From assembly GCF_001953875.1 (NCBI RefSeq), contig NZ_MQUR01000058.1, forward strand, positions 1 through 50,759: a stretch of DNA of 50,759 bases. Direction: 5' to 3'. The translations under genes were made by a program, and so were the position numbers. Positions 37,855 through 48,247 of this stretch are shown one piece after another. Every line of letters starts with the position of its first letter. Position 1 is the first letter of the stretch. The notes below the pieces were generated by a model. It was given only the letters and a program-made list of their open reading frames with translations, ran no database searches and was not told where the DNA came from. Origin of the DNA: Streptomyces amritsarensis (GTDB lineage Bacteria; Actinomycetota; Actinomycetes; Streptomycetales; Streptomycetaceae).

Positions 37855-39281
37855 CGGCCGGCGACCTCGCCCTCGACAGTGCCCTCGAGCAGGGCCTGCG
37901 CCACCCGCTCCAGACCGGCCGACCTGGAAGCCTTCACCAGCACGACGTCACCCGGGCGCAGTTCACTGCGCAACAGGTCGACCGCCGCCTGCGCGTCGGA
38001 CACGAGCACCGACTCCTCACCCCACGAACCCTCGTTATATGCGCCCAGTTGCAGCCAGGAGGCTTCCCTGCCCCCGACCGCGACGAGCTTGCTCACGTTG
38101 AGCCGGACGACAAGTCGTCCGACCGCGTCGTGCTCGGCGAGAGCGTCGTCTCCGAGCTCGGCCATCGGGCCGAGCACCGCCCACGTGCGCCCCCCGTTCG
38201 CCCTGCCGCCACCGCCCATCGCGGCGAGCGCGCGCAGTGCGGCCCGCATGGACTCCGGGTTCGCGTTGTAGGCGTCGTTGACGATCGTCACACCGTCCGC
38301 CCGCTCGGTGACCTCCATCCGCCACCGAGACAGCGTGCCCGCTCCGGAGAGCGCGGTGGCGATCTCCGAGGCGGACATGCCCAGGACGTGGGCGACGGCG
38401 GCCGCGGCGAGCGCGTTCGACACGTGGTGCTCACCGTACAGCCGCAAGGTCACGTCGCTGCACCCGGTCGGTGTGTGCAGTGTGAAGGAAGGCTGTCCCT
38501 TGTCCGTCATGCGGACGTCCGTGGCCCGGATGTCGGCGTCGTCGGCCTCGCCGAACAGCACCGTACGCGCCTTCGTGCGCGCGGCCATGGAACGGACGAG
38601 CAGGTCATCGGCGTTGAGGACGGCGACGCCGCCCTCCGCCTCGGCCGGCAGCGCCTCGACGAGCTCGCCCTTGGCCTGCGCGATCTGCTCGCGGCCGCCG
38701 AACTCGCCGATGTGCGCGGTGCCGACGTTGAGCACCAGACCGATCCGAGGGGGTGTCAGTCCGGTGAGGTAGCGGATGTGGCCGATGCCGCGGGCGCCCA
38801 TCTCCAGGACGAGGTGCTGGGTTTCCTCGGTGACGCGCAGCGTCGTGATCGGCAGGCCGATCTCGTTGTTGAGGTTGCCGGGGGTCCACACGGTGGGCGC
38901 GTGGTGCTGGAGCACCTGCGCGATGAGGTCCTTGGTGGAGGTCTTGCCGGCGGACCCGGTGAGGGCCACGACGTCGGTGCCGAGGCGGGCGACGACGGCC
39001 CGGGCCAGCGCCCCGAGCGCGGCCACCACGTCGGGGACGACGATCGCCGGGACTCCGACGGGCCGGGTCGCGAGGATGCCCACGGCGCCGGCGGCGAGTG
39101 CGCGCTCGGCGTAGTCGTGGCCGTCGACCCGCTCGCCGACGAAGGCGGCGAACAGGCTGCCCGGCCGGACCTCGCGGGAGTCGTAGACCACGGGGCCGGT
39201 GACCTGTACGGACGGATCCGGTATGTCGTGGGGCCGCCCGCCGGTGATGTCGGCGATCTCGGCGAGGGAAAGGGCGATCAC
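37851..39281 (-). CDS. murF: UDP-MurNAc-tripeptide:D-Ala-D-Ala ligase MurF
   Basis: MurF joins D-Ala-D-Ala to UDP-MurNAc-tripeptide, completing the pentapeptide precursor. The 476 residues have the N-terminal substrate domain (VYDSREVRPGSLFAAFVGERVDGHDY) and the ATPase P-loop LTGSAGKTSTKDL with NEIGLPITTL. The C-terminal domain has NDAYNANPESMRAALRAL and VLGPMAELGDDALAEHDAVG. It starts with GTG and overlaps the murE stop in a GTGA arrangement. The D-Ala-D-Ala ligase gene (ddl) is not in this window. Confidence 0.96.
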   Translation of the reverse strand: MIALSLAEIADITGGRPHDIPDPSVQVTGPVVYDSREVRPGSLFAAFVGERVDGHDYAERALAAGAVGILATRPVGVPAIVVPDVVAALGALARAVVARLGTDVVALTGSAGKTSTKDLIAQVLQHHAPTVWTPGNLNNEIGLPITTLRVTEETQHLVLEMGARGIGHIRYLTGLTPPRIGLVLNVGTAHIGEFGGREQIAQAKGELVEALPAEAEGGVAVLNADDLLVRSMAARTKARTVLFGEADDADIRATDVRMTDKGQPSFTLHTPTGCSDVTLRLYGEHHVSNALAAAAVAHVLGMSASEIATALSGAGTLSRWRMEVTERADGVTIVNDAYNANPESMRAALRALAAMGGGGRANGGRTWAVLGPMAELGDDALAEHDAVGRLVVRLNVSKLVAVGGREASWLQLGAYNEGSWGEESVLVSDAQAAVDLLRSELRPGDVVLVKASRSAGLERVAQALLEGTVEGEVAGR

Positions 39282-40987
39282 TGGTTCACCTCGGCCTGTC
39301 GGACCTGGGTCGTTCGATCGAGCACGAGTTGGCGTTCGATCGCGGCGCGGAGCACCGTGCGGTCGTCGAAGGGCCGGACCACCCCTGCGGTGTCCTGGCC
39401 CTGTTCGTGGCCCTTGCCGGCCACGAGCACGGTGTCGCCGGGCTCGGCGCGCGCGACGGCGGCGGCGATGGCCGCCGCCCGGTCGGCGTCGACGAGGACG
39501 GTGCCGCGCTCGGCGGGCGGTACGGACACGGCGCCGCCGAACATCGCGGCGAGGATCGCGAGCGGGTCCTCGGAGCGCGGGTTGTCGGAGGTCAGGACGG
39601 CCACGTCGGCGAACCGGGCGGCCGCGGCGCCCATCGGGGCGCGCTTGGTGGTGTCGCGGTCGCCGCCGCAGCCGAGGACGATGTGCAGCTTGCCGGCGGT
39701 GACTTCGCGCAGGGCGCGCAGCACCGACTCCACGGCGTCGGTCTTGTGCGCGTAGTCGACGACGGCGAGGTACGGCTGGCCCGCGTCCACCCGCTCCAGC
39801 CGGCCGGGGACTCCGGGGACCGCGGCGACGCCGTCGGCGGCGGTCTGCGGGTCGAGGCCGGCCGCGGCGAGCGTGACGATCGCGGCGACGGTGTTGGCGA
39901 CGTTGAACGGGCCGGGCAGCGGGGCCTTGGCGCGCACGCGCTGTCCCTCGGGGCCGACCAGCGTGAGTGTGGAGTCCATGTGGCCGGTGACGACGTCCTC
40001 GGCGCGCCAGTCGGCGGCCGGGTCGCCCGCGACGGAGAAGGTGACGACGGGGACGGTCGCCTCCTTGGCCAGGCGGCGGCCGTACTCGTCGTCGAGGTTG
40101 ACCACGCCCAGGCGGGAGCGGCGGGGGGTGAAGAGCCCCGCCTTCGCCTGGAAGTAGTCCTCCATGTCGGTGTGGAACTCCATGTGCTCGGGGCTCAGGT
40201 TGTTGAAGACGGCGACGTCGAAGACGCAGCCGTCGACGCGGCCGAGCACCAGGGCGTGGCTGGAGACCTCCATGGCCACCGCCTCGACGCCGCGTTCGCG
40301 CATGACGGCGAAGAGGGCCTGGAGGTCGGTTGCCTCGGGGGTGGTGCGCTCGGACTTGATGCGCTCGTCGCCGATGCGCATCTCGACGGTGCCGACCAGT
40401 CCGGTGCTGCGGTCCGCCGCGCGCAGGCCGCCTTCGACGAGGTACGCCGTGGTGGTCTTGCCGGAGGTTCCGGTGATGCCGATCTGGAGCAGGTCCTCGC
40501 CGGGGTGGCCGTAGATCGCGGCGGCGAGCTCGCCCATCCGGCCGCGCGGGTCGGCGACGACCAGGACCGGCAGGCCGGTCGCCGCGGCGCGCTCGGCGCC
40601 GGCGGGGTCGGTCAGCACGGCGGCGGCGCCGAGGCCTGCGGCCTGGGCGGCGAAGTCGGCGCCGTGGGTCCTGGCTCCCCGCAGGGCCGCGTACAGGTCT
40701 CCGGGGCGGACCGCACGGGAGTCGTGCGTGATCCCGGTGATCTGCGCATCGCCTGGCGACGGGACGCCCAGCAGCGCGGCCAGCTCGCCCAGCGGGCTCG
40801 GAGCGGCGGACGCGGGCCTGGGCGGTCCCGGCGGCGCTGCCGGGGCGTCTTGCTGGGTGGTTCTGGGCTGATCAGCGTGGGGCACGGCGGTGAGCGTACC
40901 GGGCGCGGCGGCCGGGCCGCGAAGTGAGGGGCCGGGCTCGGCTCCGGCGGCCGGTCGGTTCCCGGGTTTCGGGGTGATCGTTGTCAC
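39278..40987 (-). CDS. murE: UDP-MurNAc-dipeptide:diaminopimelate ligase MurE
   Basis: MurE adds the third stem residue. The 569 residues include the N-terminal domain (ITHDSRAVRPGDLYAALRGARTHGADF), P-loop ITGTSGKTTTAYL and FNNLSPEHMEFH. The C-terminal motif DNPRSEDP is of the DNPR type, which selects diaminopimelate over lysine. Streptomyces walls contain LL-diaminopimelate, so that isomer is the inferred substrate. The first 60 residues are a Pro/Ala/Thr-rich extension of uncertain use. The GTG at 40987 has GAGG upstream; a later GTG (MPHADQPRT, about residue 35) is a possible alternative. It lies 45 bp after ftsI. Confidence 0.95.
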   Translation of the reverse strand: MTTITPKPGNRPAAGAEPGPSLRGPAAAPGTLTAVPHADQPRTTQQDAPAAPPGPPRPASAAPSPLGELAALLGVPSPGDAQITGITHDSRAVRPGDLYAALRGARTHGADFAAQAAGLGAAAVLTDPAGAERAAATGLPVLVVADPRGRMGELAAAIYGHPGEDLLQIGITGTSGKTTTAYLVEGGLRAADRSTGLVGTVEMRIGDERIKSERTTPEATDLQALFAVMRERGVEAVAMEVSSHALVLGRVDGCVFDVAVFNNLSPEHMEFHTDMEDYFQAKAGLFTPRRSRLGVVNLDDEYGRRLAKEATVPVVTFSVAGDPAADWRAEDVVTGHMDSTLTLVGPEGQRVRAKAPLPGPFNVANTVAAIVTLAAAGLDPQTAADGVAAVPGVPGRLERVDAGQPYLAVVDYAHKTDAVESVLRALREVTAGKLHIVLGCGGDRDTTKRAPMGAAAARFADVAVLTSDNPRSEDPLAILAAMFGGAVSVPPAERGTVLVDADRAAAIAAAVARAEPGDTVLVAGKGHEQGQDTAGVVRPFDDRTVLRAAIERQLVLDRTTQVRQAEVNQ

Positions 40988-41032
40988 TGGTGGTGCCTCA
41001 CGCTTTTCTGGCGGGCAGGCCGGGGCCGTGGG

Positions 41033-43054
41033 TCACTGGCCGGGCTGCGGAGTGGGCTGCGGGGCGGGCTGCTGGGCGGGCTGCGGGCCGGGCTCGTAGG
41101 TGACGGGGAGCCCGGCGGGGGCGGTGCCGGTGGGGGCGACCTGGAGGGTCTTGAGGGCGAACTCCATGACCTTCTTGTAGATGGGGCCGCAGATCTGGCC
41201 GCCGAAGTAGCTGCCCTTGGTGGGGTTCTGGATGGCGCAGTAGACGGTGATACGCGGGTTGTCCGCCGGGGCGAACCCGGCGAAGGAGGCGGTGTAGCCC
41301 TTGTAGCGGCCGGTGGCCGGATCCACCCGGTTGGAGGTGCCGGTCTTGCCGCCGACCCGGTAGCCGGGGATCTTCGCCTTCGTTCCGGTGCCCTCCTGGT
41401 CGTCGACGACGGATTCGAGCATCTCGGCGAGGGTCTTGGCGGTCTCCTGGCTGATCACGCGGTTCTGCTCGGGCGCCGGGGCCGGGGTGAAGCGGCCGTC
41501 GGGGCCCTTGGTGCCGCGCACCAGCGTGGGTTCGATGCGGACCCCGCCGTTGGCGATCGTCGAGTACACGGAGGCCGCCTGCATGGCGTTGACGGAGAGT
41601 CCCTGGCCGAAAGGGATCGTGTACTGCTGGGAGGTGGACCAGGCCTGGGGGTCGGCGAGGATGCCGCGGGACTCGCCCGGGTAGTTCAGGCCGGTGGGCC
41701 GGCCGATGCCGAACTTGGTCAGGTAGGAGTGCAGGACCCTGTTGGCCTCGGGCTGGGTCGGACCGAGCTGTCCGGTGGCCAGGATGGTGCCGATGTTGGA
41801 GGACTTGGCGAGGACCCCGTTGAGGGTCAGGTACCAGGTCGGGTGGTCGATGTCGTCCTTGAACAGCCGGTCGCCGCGGTGCAGGCGGTTGGGCACCTCG
41901 ACGCGGGTGTCGGGGGTCGCCTTCTTCTCCTCCAGGACGGCCGCCATCGACATCACCTTGGCGGTGGAGCCGGGCTCGTAGACGTCCTGGAGCGCGGCGT
42001 TGCCCATGGCGGCGGAGCTGGCCCGGGTCAGGTCGTTGGGGTCGAAGCCGGGGGCGTTGGCCATGGCCAGCACCTCGCCGGTGCGGGTGTCCTGGACGAT
42101 GACGTAGCCGCGGTCGGCCTCGGACTTCTGCACCTGTTCGGCGATGGCGCTCTGCGCCGCCCACTGGATGTCCCGGTCGATGGTCAGCTCGATGTCGTCG
42201 CCGGGGACGGCGGGCTTCTCGCTGGAGCCGGCGGTGGGGACCTTGCGGCCGCCGGACTGGGCGTAGGTGATCTCGCCGTCCTTGCCGGCCAGCTTCTTGT
42301 CGAGGGCGGACTCCAGCCCGCCGGCGCCCTTGCCCTCGGCGTTGACGTAGCCCAGTATCCCGGCGGCGAGGTCCCCGCCGGGGTACACGCGCTTGCTGCT
42401 GTCCTCCTTGAACACGCCGGCCAGGACGTTGGCACCGGGGGCGTTGTTCTTCTTGTCGGCGCTCGCCTTCTCCGCGAAGACCCGCTTGAGGTCCTTGATC
42501 TGGTTCCACACCTGCGGGGTCTGGCGCTGCGCGAGGACCACGTACCGGCTGTTCTTGGTCCTGAGCTTCGCCGCGAGCTCCCCGGCGTCCTTGCCGAGGA
42601 TGGGTGCGAGGAGTGCCGCGGCCTGCTCGGGGGCGTCGGGGGCCTTGCTGTCCTGCGGGGTGAACATCTTCGGGTCGGCGGTGATGTCGTACGCGTCGAC
42701 GCTGGTGGCGAGGGCCACGCCCCTGCGGTCGGTGATCTCCCCGCGTTCCGCGGCCAGTTTGACGTTGGTGTAGCGGTTCTTGGACGCCGCGGCGGAGAAG
42801 GACTCGGCGTCGACGGCCTGTACCTGGAGCAGCCGTACGACGAAGGCCAGCATGACGAGGGTCAGGCCGACGCCGACCAGGCGCAGCCGGGGCCGGGGGC
42901 TGCCGAGCCGGATGGTGTGCGGTGTGCGGGGGCCGGCGGGGCGGCGGGTCGCCGGGCGCGAGGCCGGGCGGCCGGTGGCCCGGGTACGGTCGCCGGGCCG
43001 GGAGGACCTGGCCGGCCCGGGCACGCGCCGCCGCGGCGGCTCCTGCGGGCTCAC
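41033..43054 (-). CDS. ftsI: Septal transpeptidase FtsI (class B PBP)
   Basis: FtsI crosslinks septal peptidoglycan in partnership with FtsW. From the GTG at 43054 the protein is 673 residues. It has a basic Pro/Arg-rich cytosolic tail, one membrane helix (about 58-78, LVGVGLTLVMLAFVVRLL) and the dimerisation or pedestal domain. The transpeptidase domain has Ser363 in GSTAK (SxxK), Ser418 in SSN, and Lys570 in KTGTS. No PASTA repeats are seen; the tail is a Pro/Gln-rich stretch. The start is uncertain: the frame stays open to a GTG at 43204, adding 50 Arg/Pro/Gly residues without a ribosome-binding site. I prefer 43054 because MSPQEPPRRRVPG resembles the start of homologues. Nothing else is seen in the 43055-43315 gap. 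Confidence 0.92.
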   Translation of the reverse strand: MSPQEPPRRRVPGPARSSRPGDRTRATGRPASRPATRRPAGPRTPHTIRLGSPRPRLRLVGVGLTLVMLAFVVRLLQVQAVDAESFSAAASKNRYTNVKLAAERGEITDRRGVALATSVDAYDITADPKMFTPQDSKAPDAPEQAAALLAPILGKDAGELAAKLRTKNSRYVVLAQRQTPQVWNQIKDLKRVFAEKASADKKNNAPGANVLAGVFKEDSSKRVYPGGDLAAGILGYVNAEGKGAGGLESALDKKLAGKDGEITYAQSGGRKVPTAGSSEKPAVPGDDIELTIDRDIQWAAQSAIAEQVQKSEADRGYVIVQDTRTGEVLAMANAPGFDPNDLTRASSAAMGNAALQDVYEPGSTAKVMSMAAVLEEKKATPDTRVEVPNRLHRGDRLFKDDIDHPTWYLTLNGVLAKSSNIGTILATGQLGPTQPEANRVLHSYLTKFGIGRPTGLNYPGESRGILADPQAWSTSQQYTIPFGQGLSVNAMQAASVYSTIANGGVRIEPTLVRGTKGPDGRFTPAPAPEQNRVISQETAKTLAEMLESVVDDQEGTGTKAKIPGYRVGGKTGTSNRVDPATGRYKGYTASFAGFAPADNPRITVYCAIQNPTKGSYFGGQICGPIYKKVMEFALKTLQVAPTGTAPAGLPVTYEPGPQPAQQPAPQPTPQPGQ

Positions 43055-43315
43055 CCGGCCACCGTCCGCGGCGCGGCGGTACGGGTTCCCCCGGCGGCGC
43101 GGTGGCCTTCGGCCGGGGCCGGGGCGCGGCCGGGCCGCGGCGCCGCGTGCGCCGGTGCCCCGTGGAGCCGGGCGTACGGGCCCGGGCTGCCGGGGGCGGG
43201 GCACGCGCGGGGAGCGCGGGCCCGGGCAGGGCCCCGGGAGGCGGGGGCACCTCCGCGCGGTGGCCGGGGGAACGGCGGGGTGGGGTGGACCCCCGCGGGA
43301 ATCCGCGTCACGACG

Positions 43316-43864
43316 TCACCTTCCGGCAGGCTGGTGGGGCTGCGGTGTCGGGCCGGGCGCCGCCGGGGCACCCGGGGGGACGGACTGGTTCGGTGCGGCC
43401 GGGGCCGGGGACTGGCCCGGTCCGGCCTGCGCCGGCGGCGGGGCCGGGGTCGGGGTCGGCGACGGCGGTGCCTCGGCCACCGAGACGCTGCCGGAGACCT
43501 TGCCGTCCGGGCCGATGAAGACGGGGCTGCCGCCCGGGACCAGGCCCAGCTCCCGGGCGCGGCGCTGGAGGGCGTCGGGGGCCGAGTAGGCGTCCACGTC
43601 GCGCTGGAGGGCCTGCTCCTCGTCGGTGAGGGCGGTGGTCTCCTTCTTCAGCCGGGTCAGCTGGAAGGAGCCCTCGTTGAGGGCCGAGTTCAGCAGCAGC
43701 AGGCTGATCAGGCCGCCGGCGAGCAGGGCCACGACCAGCAGGACGAACGGCATCCGCGCCGCCTGCCCGCCGGGCCGCGGCCGGGCGGGGCCGGAGCCGA
43801 GGGCCCGCCCGATGCGGGCCGCCTGCCCGCGGGTCAGCGTGGCGACCTTCCCGGCCTTGGTCAC
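43316..43864 (-). CDS. ftsL: Cell division protein FtsL-like
   Basis: This 182-residue bitopic divisome protein, expected to form a coiled-coil complex with a DivIC-type partner and FtsQ, has a basic cytosolic N-terminus (1-37). One membrane helix follows (about 38-60, MPFVLLVVALLAGGLISLLLL). A short leucine-zipper-like coiled coil comes next (TRLKKETTALTDEEQALQRDVDAYSAPDALQRRARELGL), and then a Pro/Ala/Gln-rich external tail of about 65 residues. Position between rsmH and ftsI, size and topology identify it; FtsL sequences diverge strongly. The GTG start overlaps the rsmH stop by 4 bp (GTGA). A longer frame inside rsmH is rejected. Confidence 0.88.
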   Translation of the reverse strand: MTKAGKVATLTRGQAARIGRALGSGPARPRPGGQAARMPFVLLVVALLAGGLISLLLLNSALNEGSFQLTRLKKETTALTDEEQALQRDVDAYSAPDALQRRARELGLVPGGSPVFIGPDGKVSGSVSVAEAPPSPTPTPAPPPAQAGPGQSPAPAAPNQSVPPGAPAAPGPTPQPHQPAGR

Positions 43865-44820
43865 AGGTGCGCCTCCCGGATGCGTTCGACCCCCCGGAAC
43901 CTCGCCGGGGCGGCCCGCCGGTTCTCGGCGATCTCCTCCTCGGTCGGCAGCTCCGCGCCGCGCGTGAGCAGTTTGAGCTTCGGCTGGTACTTCTCGGGCA
44001 CCACCGGCAGCCCGGGCGGGGCGGTGGAGGTCGCTCCCGCCGAGAAGACCTGCTTGACCAGGCGGTCCTCCAGCGAGTGGTAGGAGAGCACCGCGATCCG
44101 GCCGCCGACCGCGATGCGGTCGACCGCCGCCGGGATGGCCCGCTCCAGGCCGGAGAGCTCGCCGTTGACCTCGATCCGCAGCGCCTGGAAGGTGCGCTTC
44201 GCCGGGTTGCCGCCGGTCCGCTTGGCGGCCTGGGGCAGTGCGTCGCGGATGAGCTCGACCAGTCGGGCGCTGTTGCTGAAGGGGGCCTTCTCGCGCTCGC
44301 GGACGATCGCGGACACGATCCGCTTGGCCTGCTTCTCCTCGCCGTACTGGCGCAGGATCCGCACGAGCTCGCCCGGCGCGTAGGTGTTGAGGACCTCGGC
44401 GGCGCTGATGCCGGTCGTCTGGTCCATGCGCATGTCCAGCGGCGCGTCCTGCGCGTACGCGAACCCGCGGTCGGCCTCGTCCAGCTGCATGGAGGAGACG
44501 CCCAGGTCGAAGAGGATGCCCTGGACCGTCGCCAGGCCCAGGCCGTCCAGCACCTCGGCGAGGTCCGCGTAGATCGCGTGGACGAGGGTGGCCCGGTCGC
44601 CGAAGGGGGCGAGCCGTTCGCCGGAGAGCCGCAGGGCCTCCTTGTCGCGGTCGAGGCCGATCAGGCGCACCTCGGGGAACCGGGTCAGCAGGGCCTCGCT
44701 GTGGCCGCCGAGGCCGAGGGTGCAGTCGACGACGACGGCCCCGGGCCTCTCCAGCGCCGGGGCCAACAGGTCCAGGCACCGCTGGAGCATCACCGGGACA
44801 TGTCGGGACTCGCTAGTCAA
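43861..44820 (-). CDS. rsmH: 16S rRNA m4C1402 methyltransferase RsmH
   Basis: RsmH (MraW) N4-methylates C1402 of 16S rRNA at the ribosomal P site. The 319 residues open with HVPVMLQRCLDLL and the SAM-binding VVDCTLGLGGHSEALL. Other family motifs are GLDRDKEAL, ILFDLGVSSMQLD, NTYAPGELVRILRQYGEE and AVLSYHSLEDRLVKQVF. The start is most likely TTG at 44820 (MTSESRHVPVML): GAGAGGG lies just upstream and no ATG or GTG fits before the conserved region. It is the first gene of the dcw cluster here; mraZ, which precedes it in many bacteria, is absent. Confidence 0.95.
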   Translation of the reverse strand: MTSESRHVPVMLQRCLDLLAPALERPGAVVVDCTLGLGGHSEALLTRFPEVRLIGLDRDKEALRLSGERLAPFGDRATLVHAIYADLAEVLDGLGLATVQGILFDLGVSSMQLDEADRGFAYAQDAPLDMRMDQTTGISAAEVLNTYAPGELVRILRQYGEEKQAKRIVSAIVREREKAPFSNSARLVELIRDALPQAAKRTGGNPAKRTFQALRIEVNGELSGLERAIPAAVDRIAVGGRIAVLSYHSLEDRLVKQVFSAGATSTAPPGLPVVPEKYQPKLKLLTRGAELPTEEEIAENRRAAPARFRGVERIREAHL

Positions 44821-44977
44821 AGCGCCCTCTCAGATAACGGCGCGGCAGGCGTACGCACCGCCCGCTCCCCCGGCCGGTGAGCGGAAGAGGGCCGGGCCGT
44901 ACGTACGCGCCGCGCACGCGGAGTCTTCATCGGTGGCCGGTCGGCCGGTCAGGGCCGGGCTCCGGCCGGTTCGCGTC

Positions 44978-45005
44978 ACTTTAGTGCAACGGTCGCCGCG
45001 GTCAA
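44978..45005 (-). promoter_or_regulatory. Predicted dcw (rsmH) promoter
   Basis: On the minus strand TTGACC (45005-45000) and TAAAGT (44983-44978) are 16 bp apart. Transcription would start near 44971 and leave a leader of about 150 bases before the TTG at 44820. The remaining gap to the divergent carbonic anhydrase gene (44821-45181) contains GC-rich palindromic words such as CCGGCCGG and CGTACGTACG, but no gene. Confidence 0.5.
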
Positions 45006-45168
45006 CGAACCGGCCCGCGCGCCGTACGCGCCTCTCGGACCGAAGCCGCGAATGATGCCGAACCACCCGGTCGGCCGCCCCCCGCCCACCCCTGTGGGTT
45101 AGCTCACAACAAGCCCCGTTGACGTTCTTTGTCCAACCTCACGCCCGGCCGGCGCCGCCTGTGACCAC

Positions 45169-45181
45169 TAACGTCGTACCC
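45169..45181 (+). promoter_or_regulatory. Leaderless-type -10 box
   Basis: TAACGT (45169-45174) lies 7 bases before the ATG at 45182. No ribosome-binding site is present. Confidence 0.5.
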
Positions 45182-45733
45182 ATGACGACTTCCGCATCCC
45201 TGCCTGCAGACTCCGCACCCGAGGCATCCGTCGGCGGATCCGTCACCGACCGGCTGGTCGAGGCGAATCAGCGCTACGCCGCCAAGTTCGCCGACCCCGG
45301 CATGGACGCCCGCCCGGTCCTCCACGTGGCCATCGTGGCCTGCATGGACGCCCGCCTCGACCTGCACGCCGCCCTCGGCCTGGAGCTCGGCGACTGCCAC
45401 ACCATCCGCAACGCGGGCGGTGTGGTCACCGACGACACCATCCGCTCCCTCACCATCAGCCAGCGCGCCCTCGGCACCCGCACGGTGATACTCATCCACC
45501 ACACCGGCTGCGGCCTGGAACGTCTGACGGAGGACTTCCGCCACGAGCTGGAGGACGAGGTCGGCCAGCGCCCCGCATGGGCCGTGGAGGCCTTCCGCGA
45601 CGTCGACCAGGACGTCCGCCAGTCCATGCAGCGCGTGCGCACCAACCCGTTCCTGCCCCACAAGGACGATGTGCGAGGCTTCGTCTTCGACGTGCACACC
45701 GGGCTCCTCCGGGAGATCGATCCCAGCTCCTGA
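45182..45733 (+). CDS. Beta-class carbonic anhydrase
   Basis: This 183-residue zinc enzyme interconverts CO2 and bicarbonate. The beta-class ligands are all present: Cys54 and Asp56 in ACMDARLD (Asp-Arg dyad Asp56/Arg58), then His107 and Cys110 in IHHTGCG. The short length without the plant-type N-terminal helices matches the small actinobacterial subclass D-like members. An upstream in-frame extension of 21 codons is rejected, since the ATG at 45182 has a -10 box 7 bases before it and no ribosome-binding site, typical of a leaderless gene. It is divergent from the dcw cluster. Confidence 0.9.
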   Translation: MTTSASLPADSAPEASVGGSVTDRLVEANQRYAAKFADPGMDARPVLHVAIVACMDARLDLHAALGLELGDCHTIRNAGGVVTDDTIRSLTISQRALGTRTVILIHHTGCGLERLTEDFRHELEDEVGQRPAWAVEAFRDVDQDVRQSMQRVRTNPFLPHKDDVRGFVFDVHTGLLREIDPSS

Positions 45734-45770
45734 GTGACACAAGGCCCGGGCGCCGTCAAGAATGCGGGAA

Positions 45771-45802
45771 GACACCCCCCGGGAAACCCCGGGTCCGGTG
45801 TC
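45771..45802 (+). terminator. Hairpin after the carbonic anhydrase gene
   Basis: GACACC (45771-45776) pairs with GGTGTC (45797-45802). CCCGGG-type arms inside extend the stem imperfectly. It lies 37 bp after the carbonic anhydrase stop and 68 bp before the moxR start, so it may be a terminator or part of the moxR leader. Confidence 0.55.
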
Positions 45803-45869
45803 CGTGTTTCGGGGTGGGCCGGTCATGCGCCAAGGCGTCGGCCCTGAGAAATGGGCCGAGGAGAACCAG

Positions 45870-46879
<1,010 letters not shown>

Positions 46880-46880
<1 letters not shown>

Positions 46881-48247
46881 TGGGCGCCGGTGCCCCACGC
46901 GGCGCCGGCGGCCCGGGAGACGGCGGCGGACTGCGCGCCTCGCTGTCCGGGCTGACCACCCGCGGCCGCTCGTTCGTCGCCGCCGGCATCGCCGCGTCCG
47001 CCTGCGCCTACGTCCTCGGCCAGGGCGCGCTGCTGCGCGTCGGCCTGCTCCTCGCCCTGCTGCCGCTGATCTGCGTCTACGCCCTGCACCGCACCCGCCA
47101 CCGGGTGTCCGGCAGCCGCCGGCTGACCCCCGGGCGGGTGTCCGCGGGAGCCGAGGCCCGGGTGCAGCTGCGCATGGACAACGTCTCCCGGCTGCCCACC
47201 GGCCTGCTGATGCTCCAGGACCGGGTGCCCTACGTCCTGGGCCCGCGCCCGCGGTTCGTCCTGGACCGGGTCGAGCCCGGGGGCCGCCGCGAGGTGTCCT
47301 ACCGGGTCCGCTCCGACCTGCGCGGCCGCTACCCGCTGGGCCCGCTCCAGCTGCGGCTGACCGACCCCTTCGGGCTGGTCGAGCTGACCCGCTCCTTCAG
47401 CGCCTACGACACCCTCACCGTCATACCGCGCACCGAGCCCCTGCCCCCGGTCCGGCTGACCGGCGAGTCCAACGGCTACGGCGACGGCAGCCGCCGCTCC
47501 CTGGCCCTGGCCGGCGACGACGACGTGATCCCGCGCGGCTACCGGCGCGGCGACGACCTGCGCCGCGTGCACTGGCGCTCCACCGCCCGCTACGGCGAGC
47601 TGATGGTCCGCCGCGAGGAGCAGCCCCAGCGCAGCAGGGCCACCGTACTGCTCGACACCCGCCGCCTCGCCTTCGACGGCGCGGGCCCCGACTCCGCCTT
47701 CGAATGGGCCGTCTCCGCGGCCGCCTCCAGCCTCCTGCACGTCCTGGAACAGGGCTTCTCCGCACGGCTGCTCACCGACACCGGCAACGCGGTGCCCGGC
47801 GAGGGCGGCGGCGGGTTCTCCACCGGCGGGCAGGACTCCGCGGAGGCCGCCGGGCTGATGATGGACACCCTCGCCGTGGTCGGGCACTCCGACGGCGCCG
47901 GGCTCTCCCGGGCCTACGACGCGGTACGCGGCGGCGGCTACGGCGAAGGCGGCGGCGACGGGCTCCTCATCGCCTTCTTCGGCGACCTGGACGACGTACA
48001 GACCGAGCTGGCGGCCAAGATGCGCCAGCGCACCTCCGGCGCGGTGGCCTTCGTCCTGGACACCGGGGCCTGGGGCGGACGGCCCGAGCCCGGGCACGAC
48101 GTGGTCCCGCTCCAGGAGCGGCTGCGCAGACTGCGCGACGCGGGCTGGACGGCGCTGCCCGCGACCCCGGGCGTCGCCTTCGGCGAGCTGTGGCGACAGG
48201 CCGGGACCGCGCGCGTCGGTACGGGAACGAGCGGAGGCCGGGAATGA
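46880..48247 (+). CDS. DUF58 domain protein
   Basis: This 455-residue membrane protein has two N-terminal hydrophobic helices (about 30-48 and 50-66). A beta-rich extracytoplasmic or juxtamembrane region follows, then the DUF58 domain with VIPRGYRRGDDLRRVHWRSTARYGELMVRREEQPQ, the family signature. The C-terminal part resembles a von Willebrand factor A-like fold (TVLLDTRRLAF, then LLIAFFGDLDDV). DUF58 proteins are paired with MoxR ATPases. It starts within the moxR stop codon (TGATG) and overlaps the transglutaminase gene by 4 bp (ATGA), so the three are translationally coupled. Precise function is unknown. Confidence 0.88.
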
